From: Liquorilactobacillus capillatus DSM 19910
Lineage (GTDB): Bacteria > Bacillota > Bacilli > Lactobacillales > Lactobacillaceae
Length of the DNA stretch: 64,000 nt
Direction of reading: 5' to 3'
Assembly: GCF_001434915.1 (NCBI RefSeq)
Contig: NZ_AZEF01000027.1
Coordinates: forward strand, 176,577-240,576
Shown here: positions 52,226 to 61,147 of the stretch, piece after piece
Layout of the letters: each line of letters begins with the position of its first letter
Position numbering within the stretch: position 1 is the first letter of the stretch
Notes under the pieces: model-generated
What the model was told of the DNA's origin: nothing
The model's database searches: none
Seen by the model: only the letters and a program-made list of their open reading frames with translations
Program-made: the position numbers and the translations under genes

Positions 52226-52351
52226 TGTGAACCTCCAATTAAATAAATGATAATTATACGGTGAGAAACCAAGCTTAACTTATAATTAGCTATGGTTACC
52301 AAATGTTATTGTACCACGAAGTTAATCTTCAAATAAAAATTAAGCTTTTTA

Positions 52352-52654
52352 TTACTTTAAGTGTTGTGGCAGTTTAGCAGTTACGCCCGCTGCGCGTAAA
52401 TAAATAAGTTTTTGTGCACGACTTTGATGCTTAAATGCATACTCAGCTTGTAAGGCTAACCTTTTTTCTTTAAATGTTTCATAATAGAGTATCTTTACTG
52501 GCTGTCTCTTTTTGACACGGGTATATTTTGCCCCTCGCCCAGTGTTATGTGCAGTCAATCGATGTTGCAAGTCGGTTGTATAACCACCGTATAGAGTTCC
52601 ATCCGCACAAAGTAAAACATAAAAAAAATAATTTTTAGTCTTCTTTTTTTCCAT
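52352..52654 (-). CDS. GIY-YIG domain protein (UPF0213)
   Basis: 100 residues. [23 protein letters not shown] holds the GIY-YIG nuclease signature (YV...YGG), followed by [18 protein letters not shown]. Function unknown; single-domain YhbQ/YazA-like. Start at 52654 (MEKKKTKN) is preferred after GGGAGA; it overlaps the end of the methyltransferase gene by 20 bases, a conserved pairing. Confidence 0.88.
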   Translation of the reverse strand: MEKKKTKNYFFYVLLCADGTLYGGYTTDLQHRLTAHNTGRGAKYTRVKKRQPVKILYYETFKEKRLALQAEYAFKHQSRAQKLIYLRAAGVTAKLPQHLK

Positions 52655-53390
52655 CGTATAAAATCTCCCGTACAAAAGAGCTATATTGATTATTTTCACC
52701 ATAGACCGTTATTGGCGGTAAAAAGCGGAGCCCCTGCTGCCGCCCATCTTTAATCGCTTCAACTAAAATCATATTGGCCTCACGTCTCTTTTTAGGATAC
52801 ACCAGTTGAATCCTTTTAGGTGCTAAACGGTGCTGCTCTAAAAGTGTTAGCAATTCAAAGGCTCGTTCTGGTCGGTGCACAAAATATGCCTTACCATTCA
52901 TCTTTAGCAGGCCACTGGTAACCTCAATTATTTTCGCTAGATTAACGGTGATCTCATGCCGAGCAATCGCAAAGTAAGGATTTTCATTTTTCTTACTATT
53001 ATCTAAATTAGCAAAATACGGCGGATTACAAGTTACCGTGTCAAATGAATCCTTTCGTAGATAACGTTCAGCATTAGCTAAATCAATATTCAAAACATCC
53101 ATCTGTTTAGTCAATTCATTTAATTCCACACTGCGCTGAGCCATATCTGCAAGGCGCGGTTGGAGCTCAACTTCCGTAATATGTGCTTGTGTTTTAGCGC
53201 TCAAAAAGAGCCCTACAGCTCCATTTCCAGCGCATAGATCCACGATTTTACCTTTCTTTTTTCTTATTGGCTGTGTAAAATGGGCCAACAAGACAGCATC
53301 CAGTGAAAAAGAAAAAACTTCTGCACTTTGAATTATCTTAATATCACTGGAATACAGCATGTCAATTCTTTCATTTTCATTTAAATTCAT
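52635..53390 (-). CDS. tRNA1(Val) (adenine(37)-N6)-methyltransferase-like protein
   Basis: 251 residues, TrmN6/YfiC-like. SAM motif [18 protein letters not shown] and the N6-adenine NPPY motif in [13 protein letters not shown]. It starts [21 protein letters not shown], as in Firmicute homologues. The exact target in Firmicutes has not been fixed by sequence alone. Confidence 0.88.
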   Translation of the reverse strand: MNLNENERIDMLYSSDIKIIQSAEVFSFSLDAVLLAHFTQPIRKKKGKIVDLCAGNGAVGLFLSAKTQAHITEVELQPRLADMAQRSVELNELTKQMDVLNIDLANAERYLRKDSFDTVTCNPPYFANLDNSKKNENPYFAIARHEITVNLAKIIEVTSGLLKMNGKAYFVHRPERAFELLTLLEQHRLAPKRIQLVYPKKRREANMILVEAIKDGRQQGLRFLPPITVYGENNQYSSFVREILYDGKKED

Positions 53391-53485
53391 TTTTTGACCT
53401 AACCTTATTTAGACTTGCAACTAACACAAAAAATATGCAATACTAATCACTGAAATATTTTAATGTAGAAAGGAATGTCATCGTG

Positions 53486-54115
53486 ATGTTCTATTCATTT
53501 ATTCGTGTTGTTGCACGTCTTTTTCTTTTTTTAATTAACGGTAATACGCACTACCGTAATAAAGAGAAACTTCCTGCTGGTAATTATATTCTCGTTGGTC
53601 CACACCGGGCATGGTTTGATATGATTTACTTTGCTCTTGCAGCTTCACCTAAGAAGTTTTCTTTTATGGCGAAGTCAGAGTTATTCAAAAATCCAATTTT
53701 ACGTTTTATTTTGGTGCACGCCAATGCCTTTCCAGTTGACCGTAAACATCCTGGTGCTTCAGCCATCAAGACTCCTATCAAATGGCTAAAAAGCCGTGAT
53801 CTCTCGCTGATTATGTTTCCGTCAGGTACGCGGCATTCGCAAAAACTGAAAGGTGGTGCACTTTTAATTGCTAAATTAGCTGGTGTTCCGCTCATTCCAG
53901 TCGTTTACCAAGGACCGCCTACTTTTAAGAGATTATTACTGCGCAAACGAGTAACTGTTTCGTTCGGTGAACCCGTATATATCGATCGAAAACGTAAGCT
54001 AACAGACAGTGAACAGCAGTTAGTTCTTAAAGATTTGCATGACCGTTTTGACGAACTAGACCGAGAGATCGATCCAACTTATGAATATATCGATCCCAAA
54101 ACAGTAAAGAAATAA
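53486..54115 (+). CDS. plsC: 1-acyl-sn-glycerol-3-phosphate acyltransferase family protein
   Basis: 209 residues, PlsC family. Motif I is HRAWFD (HxxxxD). Motif III reads FPSGTRHS where most members have FPEGTRS, so the Glu is Ser (codon TCA). VPLIPVVYQGP is the last conserved block. It makes phosphatidic acid. GTG at 53483 and ATG at 53486 are both possible; AAAGGA lies eight to eleven bases upstream. Confidence 0.88.
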   Translation: MFYSFIRVVARLFLFLINGNTHYRNKEKLPAGNYILVGPHRAWFDMIYFALAASPKKFSFMAKSELFKNPILRFILVHANAFPVDRKHPGASAIKTPIKWLKSRDLSLIMFPSGTRHSQKLKGGALLIAKLAGVPLIPVVYQGPPTFKRLLLRKRVTVSFGEPVYIDRKRKLTDSEQQLVLKDLHDRFDELDREIDPTYEYIDPKTVKK

Positions 54116-54146
54116 AAAAGGAGCTCCTTAACGGAGCTTCTTTTTT
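54114..54146. terminator. Bidirectional terminator between plsC and yneF
   Basis: A6GGAGCTCC arm and GGAGCTTCT6 arm around a 5-base loop; A and T runs on both sides serve both convergent genes. It overlaps the end of yneF. Confidence 0.85.
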
Positions 54147-54372
54147 ATTTTTTCTTATTATTTTGTGCTTTCATTGCATTCATCATCTGATGCAGTTTCT
54201 TTTCGGATGGTTTTTGTCCCATCTGCAACATCATCGCTTTTAACATATTCTCATCAATTGGAGGATTTTTCTTCAAGTAGTTTTCCATGTATTTGCGTGC
54301 TGCAAAAAAACCACCGGCAAACCCTACGATCAATGCAAGAACTGCAATAAATACCCAGATCGTTGTCGACAT
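54145..54372 (-). CDS. yneF: YneF family membrane protein (UPF0154)
   Basis: 75 residues. One N-terminal membrane span (about 5-25) with [20 protein letters not shown], the signature of UPF0154, then a Met/Lys-rich helix ([22 protein letters not shown]). Function unknown. Start at the ATG (MSTTIW), with GGAG nine bases upstream. Confidence 0.9.
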   Translation of the reverse strand: MSTTIWVFIAVLALIVGFAGGFFAARKYMENYLKKNPPIDENMLKAMMLQMGQKPSEKKLHQMMNAMKAQNNKKK

Positions 54373-54456
54373 CAACAATTACTCCCTTCAAGTCACTCTA
54401 TCTCTTAATTTTACACAACTAGCTCTTAAAAATAAAGGACATATCACAAATAAAAG

Positions 54457-54705
54457 TTAATCATCGCGTAATCCTTTTTTTCGCTGAATCTGTTTAACTT
54501 TTTCTGGGGTTACCTCATTGCCCTTTTTATCAAAAACCTGTAACATCTCAACATTACTTCTGAAGGTCTCTCTAAACAAGGACAAATATTTTTGGCGTAA
54601 CTTTCTTTGCTCTTTTGATTCAGCAGCTGATAAGCCACTTTCCTTTTTCTTTTTAGATAACTCGTTAATACGGTCAATCAGTTCTGGTGGTATCTTTCCT
54701 GCCAT
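54457..54705 (-). CDS. ynzC: DUF896 family protein YnzC
   Basis: 82 residues of DUF896, soluble and basic, with INELSKKKKESGLSAAESKEQ and KYLSLFRETFRSNVEML. In Bacillus ynzC belongs to the LexA-controlled yneA-yneB-ynzC operon beside lexA. Here it is divergent from lexA, with no yneA-like cell-division inhibitor between them. Confidence 0.9.
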   Translation of the reverse strand: MAGKIPPELIDRINELSKKKKESGLSAAESKEQRKLRQKYLSLFRETFRSNVEMLQVFDKKGNEVTPEKVKQIQRKKGLRDD

Positions 54706-54743
54706 TATTAGATGCTCCTAACTTATTCGTAATTATAAAATCC

Positions 54744-54772
54744 ATCATACAAGAAAAAAATATGTTTTTCAA
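54744..54772 (-). promoter_or_regulatory. ynzC promoter
   Basis: Reverse-strand TTGAAA (54767-54772), 17-base spacer and TATGAT (54744-54749, with TG one base before). The LexA box lies 11 bases upstream of the -35. Confidence 0.75.
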
Positions 54773-54782
54773 ATGCCTAAGC

Positions 54783-54796
54783 CGAACATTTGTTTG
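54783..54796 (+). promoter_or_regulatory. LexA box
   Basis: CGAACATTTGTTTG fits the Gram-positive SOS box CGAAC-N4-GTTYG. It overlaps the -35 of lexA, so it should block lexA transcription until SOS induction. Confidence 0.85.
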
Positions 54797-54822
54797 TAAC
54801 CATGCTTATTTTATGCTAAAAT
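54794..54822 (+). promoter_or_regulatory. lexA promoter
   Basis: TTGTAA (54794-54799), 17-base spacer and TAAAAT (54817-54822) with an extended TGC. The -35 overlaps the LexA box by three bases. Confidence 0.8.
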
Positions 54823-54856
54823 TTAACTAATAACTTAGTAAATTGAGGTGTCATAA

Positions 54857-55480
54857 ATGACAAAAGCTTCTGAAAAAAGACAAATGGCTGTTCTGCGTTT
54901 CATCTATGAACGAGTCAATGAAAAGGGATATCCACCCACTGTTCGTGAAATCTGTCAGGCAGTAAACCTTTCCTCAACTTCAACAGTCCATGGACACTTG
55001 GCTCGACTCGAAAAAAAGGGCTACCTCCAGAAAGATCCCACTAAACCAAGAGCAATCGAGCTAACGGCTGCCGGATTAGAGGCCATCGGAATCGAGGAGC
55101 ACACGCAAGCTATTCCTGTCTTAGGGACAGTCACTGCCGGAACACCTATCCTAGCTGTTGAAGAAGCTACCGATTACTTTCCTTTACCACCTACTATGGA
55201 TTCAGCAACTGACTTGTTTATGTTGACGATTCGGGGTAAAAGTATGATCAATGCGGGGATTTTAAATGGAGATAAAGTCATCGTTCGTAAGCAACGTGCT
55301 GCCGATAACGGTGACATTATCATTGCACTAACTGATGAAAATGAAGCAACCTGTAAACGGTTCTTCAAAGAAGCTGATCATATTCGATTACAACCGGAAA
55401 ACGATACTATGCCTCCAATTATTTTAGATTCAGTTTTAATTCTAGGTAAGGTCGTTGGCCTCTACAGGGATTTTCTTTAA
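54857..55480 (+). CDS. lexA: SOS repressor LexA
   Basis: 207 residues. N-terminal winged helix with [24 protein letters not shown], then a C-terminal autoprotease: cleavage site Ala-Gly in GTVTAGTPI, catalytic Ser in [11 protein letters not shown] and Lys in [13 protein letters not shown]. It represses the SOS regulon until RecA filaments trigger self-cleavage. Its own box overlaps the promoter. Confidence 0.97.
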   Translation: MTKASEKRQMAVLRFIYERVNEKGYPPTVREICQAVNLSSTSTVHGHLARLEKKGYLQKDPTKPRAIELTAAGLEAIGIEEHTQAIPVLGTVTAGTPILAVEEATDYFPLPPTMDSATDLFMLTIRGKSMINAGILNGDKVIVRKQRAADNGDIIIALTDENEATCKRFFKEADHIRLQPENDTMPPIILDSVLILGKVVGLYRDFL

Positions 55481-55502
55481 AACAACTTAATATTTAGTCA
55501 CA

Positions 55503-55576
55503 CAAATTTGGACCGCAGAGAGGTTACACTTACCTAACAGCTAATTGTAACTCTTATTGTGGTCCCTTTTTATTTC
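55503..55576 (+). terminator. Terminator after lexA
   Basis: Long stem with GGACC/GGTCC outer and TTACA/TGTAA inner arms, about 19 bases each with a few mismatches, followed by CTTTTTATTT. Confidence 0.75.
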
Positions 55577-55579
55577 TCT

Positions 55580-57274
55580 TTAATTGGTGTGTTTGGCTTT
55601 AAGATCATCTGCCATCTCTAATAATTCATTAGCATGTTCAAGGGTCAACTTAGTAATCGTTGTTCCTGCTAACATTCGTGCTAACTCATTTACACGTTCG
55701 GAGATAGTAAGTTTCTTAATAGCTGTTTCAGTCCGACCACCCACAGTTTTTTTAGAAAGAAAGTAATGCTGATCGCTGATTGCTGCCACTTGGGGAAGAT
55801 GTGTAATACAAAGGACCTGTGAATGTGCCGCTACCTGGCTTATTTTTTCAGCTATTGCCTGTGCAACACGCCCACTGACCCCCGTATCAACTTCATCAAA
55901 AATAATACTAGTAACACCCTGCGTTTTCGCAAAAATCGTCTTTAAAGCTAGCATAATCCGTGATAACTCACCCCCTGAGGCAATCTTAGCTAATGGCCCC
56001 ATTGCCTCACCTGGATTAGTCTGAATATAAAACTCAACTTCATCAATTCCATTGCGACCGAGGTCAAGCTTAGAGCTTTTAAACTTAACTTCAAATAGAG
56101 CTTTATCCATAAAAAGTTCTTTTAGTTGACGATGGACATCCTTTTGTAATCTTTTTGCTGCTTTATGTCGCTTGCTTGAAAGTTCATCTGCTAATTTTCG
56201 TGCCACTGCTAAAGCTTGTTGAACAGCTTCTTTTTGTTGTTCACCGTTATCTTCTGTTTTTCGCATCTCAGTCAATTCACTCGTAATCTTTTGTTGATAA
56301 CTCAGTACTTGAGTAATTGAGTCGCCATACTTATGCTCCAACTGATGAATTAACTCTAAACGTTGGACGAGTTCATTTAAACGGTCTTCGTCCCACTCCA
56401 TCATATCCAATTCACCTGAGATTTCGTGTGCAGCATCTTGAAGCGCATAAAAAGCATTGGCGAAACCTTCACTAATAGCTCGTAGCTTATCAGAATATGA
56501 AGCAATATTATTCAATTCTTCCATCGCCCCACCAATTTGCCCTAATGTATCTGTTGTTTCTCCTGATAATAACTGATAACTTCTCAGCAACGCACTACGA
56601 ATCGTCTGATAATTTTCTAATTTATTTTTTTCGCTGCTCAGCTGTTCTTCTTCACCTGTTTTCAAATGGGCTTCGCTGATTTCATTTACCTGAAACTTCA
56701 ACATATCTAGCCGTTGTGCCCATTCCTTTTCATTAGCTTCGCGTTTTTGTAGCGCTGCTTTTAAACTATTATACTTTTGAAAAGCTGCTAAATAACGTTT
56801 TTTCAGTATCTTAAAGCCTGGAATATACTCATCCAACAGCCCGATATGCCTTTCTGTCTTCATTAATTCCTGATGCTCATTTTGACCATGAATGTCAATC
56901 AGCCTCTCACCAATCTGCCTAAGAACTGCTAAATTTACTAGTATCCCATTAACACGACAGACACTACGTCCACTACGGTAAAGGTCCCGCTGCAAGATCA
57001 AACCGTCATCTGCATAACTGATCCCCAGCTCACAAAGAAGACTCTTTAATTGCTCGTCTGACGTTAAACTGAATAAGCCCTGTAACATTGACTTGCTCGC
57101 GCCTTTACGAATAAACTCCTGCGAACCGCGACCACCTGCTAACAGCCCCAACGCATCGATTACAATTGACTTACCGGCCCCTGTTTCACCGGTCAGTACA
57201 GTCATCCCCGCCTGAAAATCAATATCCATTTTTTCAATAATCGCAAAATCTCTAATTATGAGTTCTTGTAACAT
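55580..57274 (-). CDS. recN: DNA repair protein RecN
   Basis: 564 residues. SMC-like ATPase: Walker A TVLTGETGAGKSIVIDALGLL near residue 30, long coiled coils (about 160-360), then signature KIASGGELSRIMLALK and Walker B TSIIFDEVDTGVSGRVAQ. It holds double-strand-break ends for repair. It begins 50 bases after argR, as in Bacillus. Confidence 0.96.
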   Translation of the reverse strand: MLQELIIRDFAIIEKMDIDFQAGMTVLTGETGAGKSIVIDALGLLAGGRGSQEFIRKGASKSMLQGLFSLTSDEQLKSLLCELGISYADDGLILQRDLYRSGRSVCRVNGILVNLAVLRQIGERLIDIHGQNEHQELMKTERHIGLLDEYIPGFKILKKRYLAAFQKYNSLKAALQKREANEKEWAQRLDMLKFQVNEISEAHLKTGEEEQLSSEKNKLENYQTIRSALLRSYQLLSGETTDTLGQIGGAMEELNNIASYSDKLRAISEGFANAFYALQDAAHEISGELDMMEWDEDRLNELVQRLELIHQLEHKYGDSITQVLSYQQKITSELTEMRKTEDNGEQQKEAVQQALAVARKLADELSSKRHKAAKRLQKDVHRQLKELFMDKALFEVKFKSSKLDLGRNGIDEVEFYIQTNPGEAMGPLAKIASGGELSRIMLALKTIFAKTQGVTSIIFDEVDTGVSGRVAQAIAEKISQVAAHSQVLCITHLPQVAAISDQHYFLSKKTVGGRTETAIKKLTISERVNELARMLAGTTITKLTLEHANELLEMADDLKAKHTN

Positions 57275-57323
57275 CGGATCATCCCTTTAGCTTCTATAAA
57301 TAATTATACTTAGCTGTTAACCC

Positions 57324-57782
57324 CTACTCTGTTAAGCCTAATAACCATTGTTGTGTATCAAGTGCTTTAGCAGCTGAGGTTGAAATTACCAGCACGGTGT
57401 CGTCATCACCAATTGCACCAAAAATAAATTCGCGTTTAAGTTGATCGATCAAGCTTGCAACAACAGGTCCGTTCCCAGGCAGAACTTTGATTAAAAAGAA
57501 CTCATTTTGAATTCGCGAGGAAATATAAGCATCTCGTAATGTATGCCGTAATTTTTTTTCTGCATCCATCTTTTTTTCTGCTGGCATACTGTAATGATAA
57601 CTTCCCTCTGGCGAAGGTAGTTTAATTAGCTGCATATCTTTAATATCACGCGAAATCGTTGCCTGTGTAACTTCTATTCCCTGTTCACCTAACAACCTAA
57701 CGATATCTTCTTGCCTATCAATATCATTCTGCTGTATTAGTGTCTTTATTGCTTTTTGTCTCTCCTGCTTTCGCACCGTCAT
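57324..57782 (-). CDS. argR: Arginine repressor ArgR/AhrC
   Basis: 152 residues. N-terminal winged helix RKQERQKAIKTLIQQ ... VTQATISRDIKDMQLIKLP; C-terminal arginine-binding hexamer domain with FGAIGDDDTVLVI. The ATG at 57782 is used, with AGAGG six bases upstream; the frame extends two codons to a TTG. No arginine gene is in this window, so it acts elsewhere or is a conserved neighbour of recN. Confidence 0.94.
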   Translation of the reverse strand: MTVRKQERQKAIKTLIQQNDIDRQEDIVRLLGEQGIEVTQATISRDIKDMQLIKLPSPEGSYHYSMPAEKKMDAEKKLRHTLRDAYISSRIQNEFFLIKVLPGNGPVVASLIDQLKREFIFGAIGDDDTVLVISTSAAKALDTQQWLLGLTE

Positions 57783-57876
57783 CACCAACCTCTAAGATAA
57801 TATTCGCATTTATCCTTAATCATAGCTTATCTTCTATTAAGATTAAAAATTGCTGCTTTCTGAAAGGACTAACTTT

Positions 57877-58689
57877 TTATTTTAAGACTGCATAAGCAGC
57901 TGTAAGAACATTTTCAACATCTACATTTGGCATCAGCTGAGCTTGCTGGTCAGTACTACGTAAGTGAACTATAAATTCAATATTGCCTTCACCGCCAGTA
58001 ATTGGTGAAAAGTCTAGTCCGCAAACATTGTACCCATTAGCAACCGCAAAATTCAAAATTTTTTGCAAAACATCTTTATGCACTTTTTTATCTCGTACAA
58101 TTCCGTGTTTACCCACATTCGCTTTGCCTGCTTCAAATTGTGGTTTGATCAACGCTACAACGTCCCCACCCACTGGTAAAATTGCATGTAACGGCGGCAG
58201 AATCAGTTCCAGCGAGATAAACGAAACATCAATTGTCGCAAAATTAGGCTGCCCCACTGTAAAATCAGCTAATTTACTGTAGCGAAAATTTGTGTTTTCC
58301 ATCACAACCACACGTGGATCTTGCCGTATCTTCCAAGCCAACTGATTAGTTCCAACATCTAGAGCGTAACTCAATCGTGCTCCATTTTGCAAAGCTACAT
58401 CAGTAAAACCACCTGTTGAAGAACCAATATCCAGCACAATTTTATCCTGAGTCGTTAATGCAAAAACTTTTAGTGCTTTATCCAGTTTGAAACCACCCCG
58501 GCTGACAAAAGGCATCTTGGTCCCCTTAAAATGCAGTTTAGTTATTTCTGGGATCTTTACGCCAGGCTTATCAAGCCTTTCTTCATTTTGACCAAGGATC
58601 TCACCTGCCATAACTGCTCTTTTGGCTTGTTCACGGGTTGCAAATAAGCCTTGCTTAACTAATAAAACATCGACACGTTCCTTTTTCAT
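57877..58689 (-). CDS. tlyA: TlyA family rRNA (cytidine-2'-O)-methyltransferase
   Basis: 270 residues. N-terminal S4 domain (KERVDVLLVKQGLFATREQAKRAV), then an FtsJ-like methyltransferase with VLDIGSSTGGFTDVALQNGA and TIDVSFISLELILPPL. Members methylate rRNA; some act as haemolysins in name only. It overlaps ispA by four bases (ATGA); Bacillus has dxs at this junction. Confidence 0.92.
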   Translation of the reverse strand: MKKERVDVLLVKQGLFATREQAKRAVMAGEILGQNEERLDKPGVKIPEITKLHFKGTKMPFVSRGGFKLDKALKVFALTTQDKIVLDIGSSTGGFTDVALQNGARLSYALDVGTNQLAWKIRQDPRVVVMENTNFRYSKLADFTVGQPNFATIDVSFISLELILPPLHAILPVGGDVVALIKPQFEAGKANVGKHGIVRDKKVHKDVLQKILNFAVANGYNVCGLDFSPITGGEGNIEFIVHLRSTDQQAQLMPNVDVENVLTAAYAVLK

Positions 58690-59582
58690 TTCTTCTTCCT
58701 TCTCATAAAATAATCTAAGAAACCGTTCAATAGTTCTGTACTCATTCCCATTTCTTTTAGAATGTTCAAACTAGTTAACGCCTGTTGTAAAGCCGCATCT
58801 AAGTGCTGATAAGCTCCATCAAGTCCAACTAACCCCGGGTACGTATTCTTATGCTCAGACTGATCCTTATGTACAGCTTTACCCAGCTGATCTTCCGTTG
58901 CAACAACATCTAAAATATCATCATAGATTTGAAAAGCTAATCCAAAGGTAGCACCAAAGCGTTGGACCTGTTCCTGCTTTTCTGCTGACAAATCACCTAG
59001 AACACAACCGGCATAACAGGCATAATTAATCAACGCCCCTGTTTTATGCTGATGAAGCTGTTGTAATTGTGCAAGGGAGAGCCGTTTGTGTTCGCCTTCA
59101 ATATCCGCTGTTTGACCGCTAACCATTCCTTGTGGTCCGGCTGCCTCAGCTAATGCTGTCATTAGACGTACTTTGACATTACTTGATAAAGTTGTTTTTC
59201 CTAAACACTCAAAAGCAGTCGTCAATAACCCGTCACCTGCTAAAACAGCAATTGCCTGTCCAAACTTCTTATGGTTTGTCAGACGTCCCCGCCGTAAATC
59301 ATCATTATCCATTTCTGGCAGATCATCATGGATTAATGAATATGTATGCAGCAATTCGAGACTGCTAGCAACTGCATAAACATTGGTATCTATCTGCTGA
59401 TCGGCCTCACTACAAATAGCCATAATCAACAGGGGTCTAATTCTTTTGCCTCCGGCAGCAACTGAATAGAGCATAGCATCCTTAAGTGTTTGCTCACCCT
59501 CAAGTTTTGTTAAGTACTTTTCCAGATAGCGGTTAAGAACTGGCAAGTGCTGCCTTTGAAAAAGCTCTAACTTATTCTTCAT
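58686..59582 (-). CDS. ispA: Farnesyl/geranyl diphosphate synthase
   Basis: 298 residues of the trans-polyprenyl synthase family. First Asp-rich motif HDDLPEMDNDDLRRG and second FQIYDDILDV, with GGKRIRPLL near the N-terminus. It makes farnesyl diphosphate for undecaprenyl and quinone synthesis. The start is uncertain: ATG at 59582 overlaps xseB by 11 bases with a weak ribosome site; an alternative is at 59591. Confidence 0.92.
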   Translation of the reverse strand: MKNKLELFQRQHLPVLNRYLEKYLTKLEGEQTLKDAMLYSVAAGGKRIRPLLIMAICSEADQQIDTNVYAVASSLELLHTYSLIHDDLPEMDNDDLRRGRLTNHKKFGQAIAVLAGDGLLTTAFECLGKTTLSSNVKVRLMTALAEAAGPQGMVSGQTADIEGEHKRLSLAQLQQLHQHKTGALINYACYAGCVLGDLSAEKQEQVQRFGATFGLAFQIYDDILDVVATEDQLGKAVHKDQSEHKNTYPGLVGLDGAYQHLDAALQQALTSLNILKEMGMSTELLNGFLDYFMRRKKK

Positions 59583-59805
59583 TAGAATCATCACGCTCGA
59601 AGGTTTCTTCATTTCCGTTCTGGTCCATTACTTTAGTCAAAGTTTTTTCTGCATTTGCAAGTTTAGCTTGTAATTGCTTGCTAAGCTCCATTCCTCGCTG
59701 AAACTTATCAAGTGATTTTTCCAGTGGAATATCACCTTGTTCCAACTTCTGTACAATTTCTTCCAATTCATTTAAATTATCTTCAAAGGTTGGTTTTTCA
59801 GTCAT
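59572..59805 (-). CDS. xseB: Exodeoxyribonuclease VII small subunit
   Basis: 77 residues. FEDNLNELEEIVQKLEQGDI and PLEKSLDKFQRGMELSKQLQ are the XseB signature helices. It binds XseA to form exonuclease VII. ATG at 59805 (MTEKPTFED) with AGGAG nine bases upstream; it overlaps xseA by eight bases. Confidence 0.94.
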   Translation of the reverse strand: MTEKPTFEDNLNELEEIVQKLEQGDIPLEKSLDKFQRGMELSKQLQAKLANAEKTLTKVMDQNGNEETFERDDSNEE

Positions 59806-61147
59806 TGGTTCTATTCTCCTCAATATTCTTAATTTCAGCTGTTGCTTTTCCATCTATAAAGTGAATTGCAACTTTTTCTCCAGCCGTCAGCTGTCTGACT
59901 GACTTAACAACATGTTCATCCTGAGCAATATAACTGTAACCGCGAGTCATAATCTTAAGTGGACTTAGCATATCCAGATTAACAATGGCTGTCTGGACCT
60001 GCTGCCTCTTTTGTCCCAAACAATCTATACCCGCTTTATTCAATCGTGCTTTTAGATACTCCACGTTACGGGCATTCAGCCGGACACGTTCAAGCGGAGC
60101 AACTTCACGTAAACGATTTTGTCGACGTATTAACTGATGTTCATTTTGGGTAAAAATAACTTGTGTGGCACGTTCAGCCCGTTTAGCTAAATAATCAAGT
60201 TTTTGTAAGTAGCCTTCGTAAAGCCTTTGTGGCTGTTGAAAGACGTAAGAGGCACGCAACTTGCCCAGCCTTTGCTTTTTTAGTTTTAGATCTGCCTTAA
60301 AAGCTTGATAAAGTCGGACGCGTAGCTGGTTGATTTTTAGTAATTCATCACTGAGAACAGGTACTGCCAATTCAGCCGCGGCTGTTGGTGTTGCCGCTCT
60401 AACATCAGCTACTAAATCCGCAATCGTTGTATCCGTCTCATGTCCTACAGAGGAAATAACTGGTAGTTGGCAGTCATAAATAGCCCTTGCCACTATTTCT
60501 TCGTTAAAAGGCCAAAGATCTTCGATTGAGCCGCCACCACGTCCTATTATCAATGTATCAAAACTACTGAGTTGCTCAACCCATTGGATCTTCTCAACAA
60601 TATCTGCTGCCGCACTTTCACCTTGAACTAATGTTGGAAATAAGACTAGTTGTGCAATTGGATAACGTCGTCTAACTGTTGTCATAATATCTTTAATTAC
60701 AGCGCCTGAAGGGCTTGTAATAACTGCTATTCGTTGTGGAAAAAGCGGCAGACTCTTCTTAGGAGCAGAAAACAAGCCTTCTGCTGACAGTTTTTTCTTT
60801 AGCTGTTCATAGGCTTGATAGAGCGCTCCCACACCGTCAGGTTCCATCTTTTCCACATAAATCTGATAATTACCTGTTGCTTCATAAAGCGAAATTCGTC
60901 CAACGACTAAAACCTTCATCCCTTCTTCAGGACGAAACTTAACTTTTTCAAAAGCTGAACGGAACATAATTGTACTAATCTTAGCATGTTCATCTTTCAA
61001 GCTAAAATACTGGTGTGCACGCGGACGCATACGGAAATTTGAAATCTCACCCGTTAAATAAACTCTTCCTAAATAAGGATCTGCATCAAACTTGCGTTTT
61101 AAATATTTAGTTAAGGCACTAACCGTTAGATACTTCTCCGTCGACAT
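59798..61147 (-). CDS. xseA: Exodeoxyribonuclease VII large subunit
   Basis: 449 residues. N-terminal OB domain (VYLTGEISNFRMRPRAHQYFSLKDE), catalytic region with IAVITSPSGAVIKDIMTTVRRR, IIGRGGGSIEDLWPFNEE and SSVGHETDTTIADLVADVRAATPTAAAE, then coiled coils. It degrades single-stranded DNA. ATG at 61147 (MSTEKYL) after GAGGTG; it overlaps the end of folD by 29 bases. Confidence 0.95.
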   Translation of the reverse strand: MSTEKYLTVSALTKYLKRKFDADPYLGRVYLTGEISNFRMRPRAHQYFSLKDEHAKISTIMFRSAFEKVKFRPEEGMKVLVVGRISLYEATGNYQIYVEKMEPDGVGALYQAYEQLKKKLSAEGLFSAPKKSLPLFPQRIAVITSPSGAVIKDIMTTVRRRYPIAQLVLFPTLVQGESAAADIVEKIQWVEQLSSFDTLIIGRGGGSIEDLWPFNEEIVARAIYDCQLPVISSVGHETDTTIADLVADVRAATPTAAAELAVPVLSDELLKINQLRVRLYQAFKADLKLKKQRLGKLRASYVFQQPQRLYEGYLQKLDYLAKRAERATQVIFTQNEHQLIRRQNRLREVAPLERVRLNARNVEYLKARLNKAGIDCLGQKRQQVQTAIVNLDMLSPLKIMTRGYSYIAQDEHVVKSVRQLTAGEKVAIHFIDGKATAEIKNIEENRTND

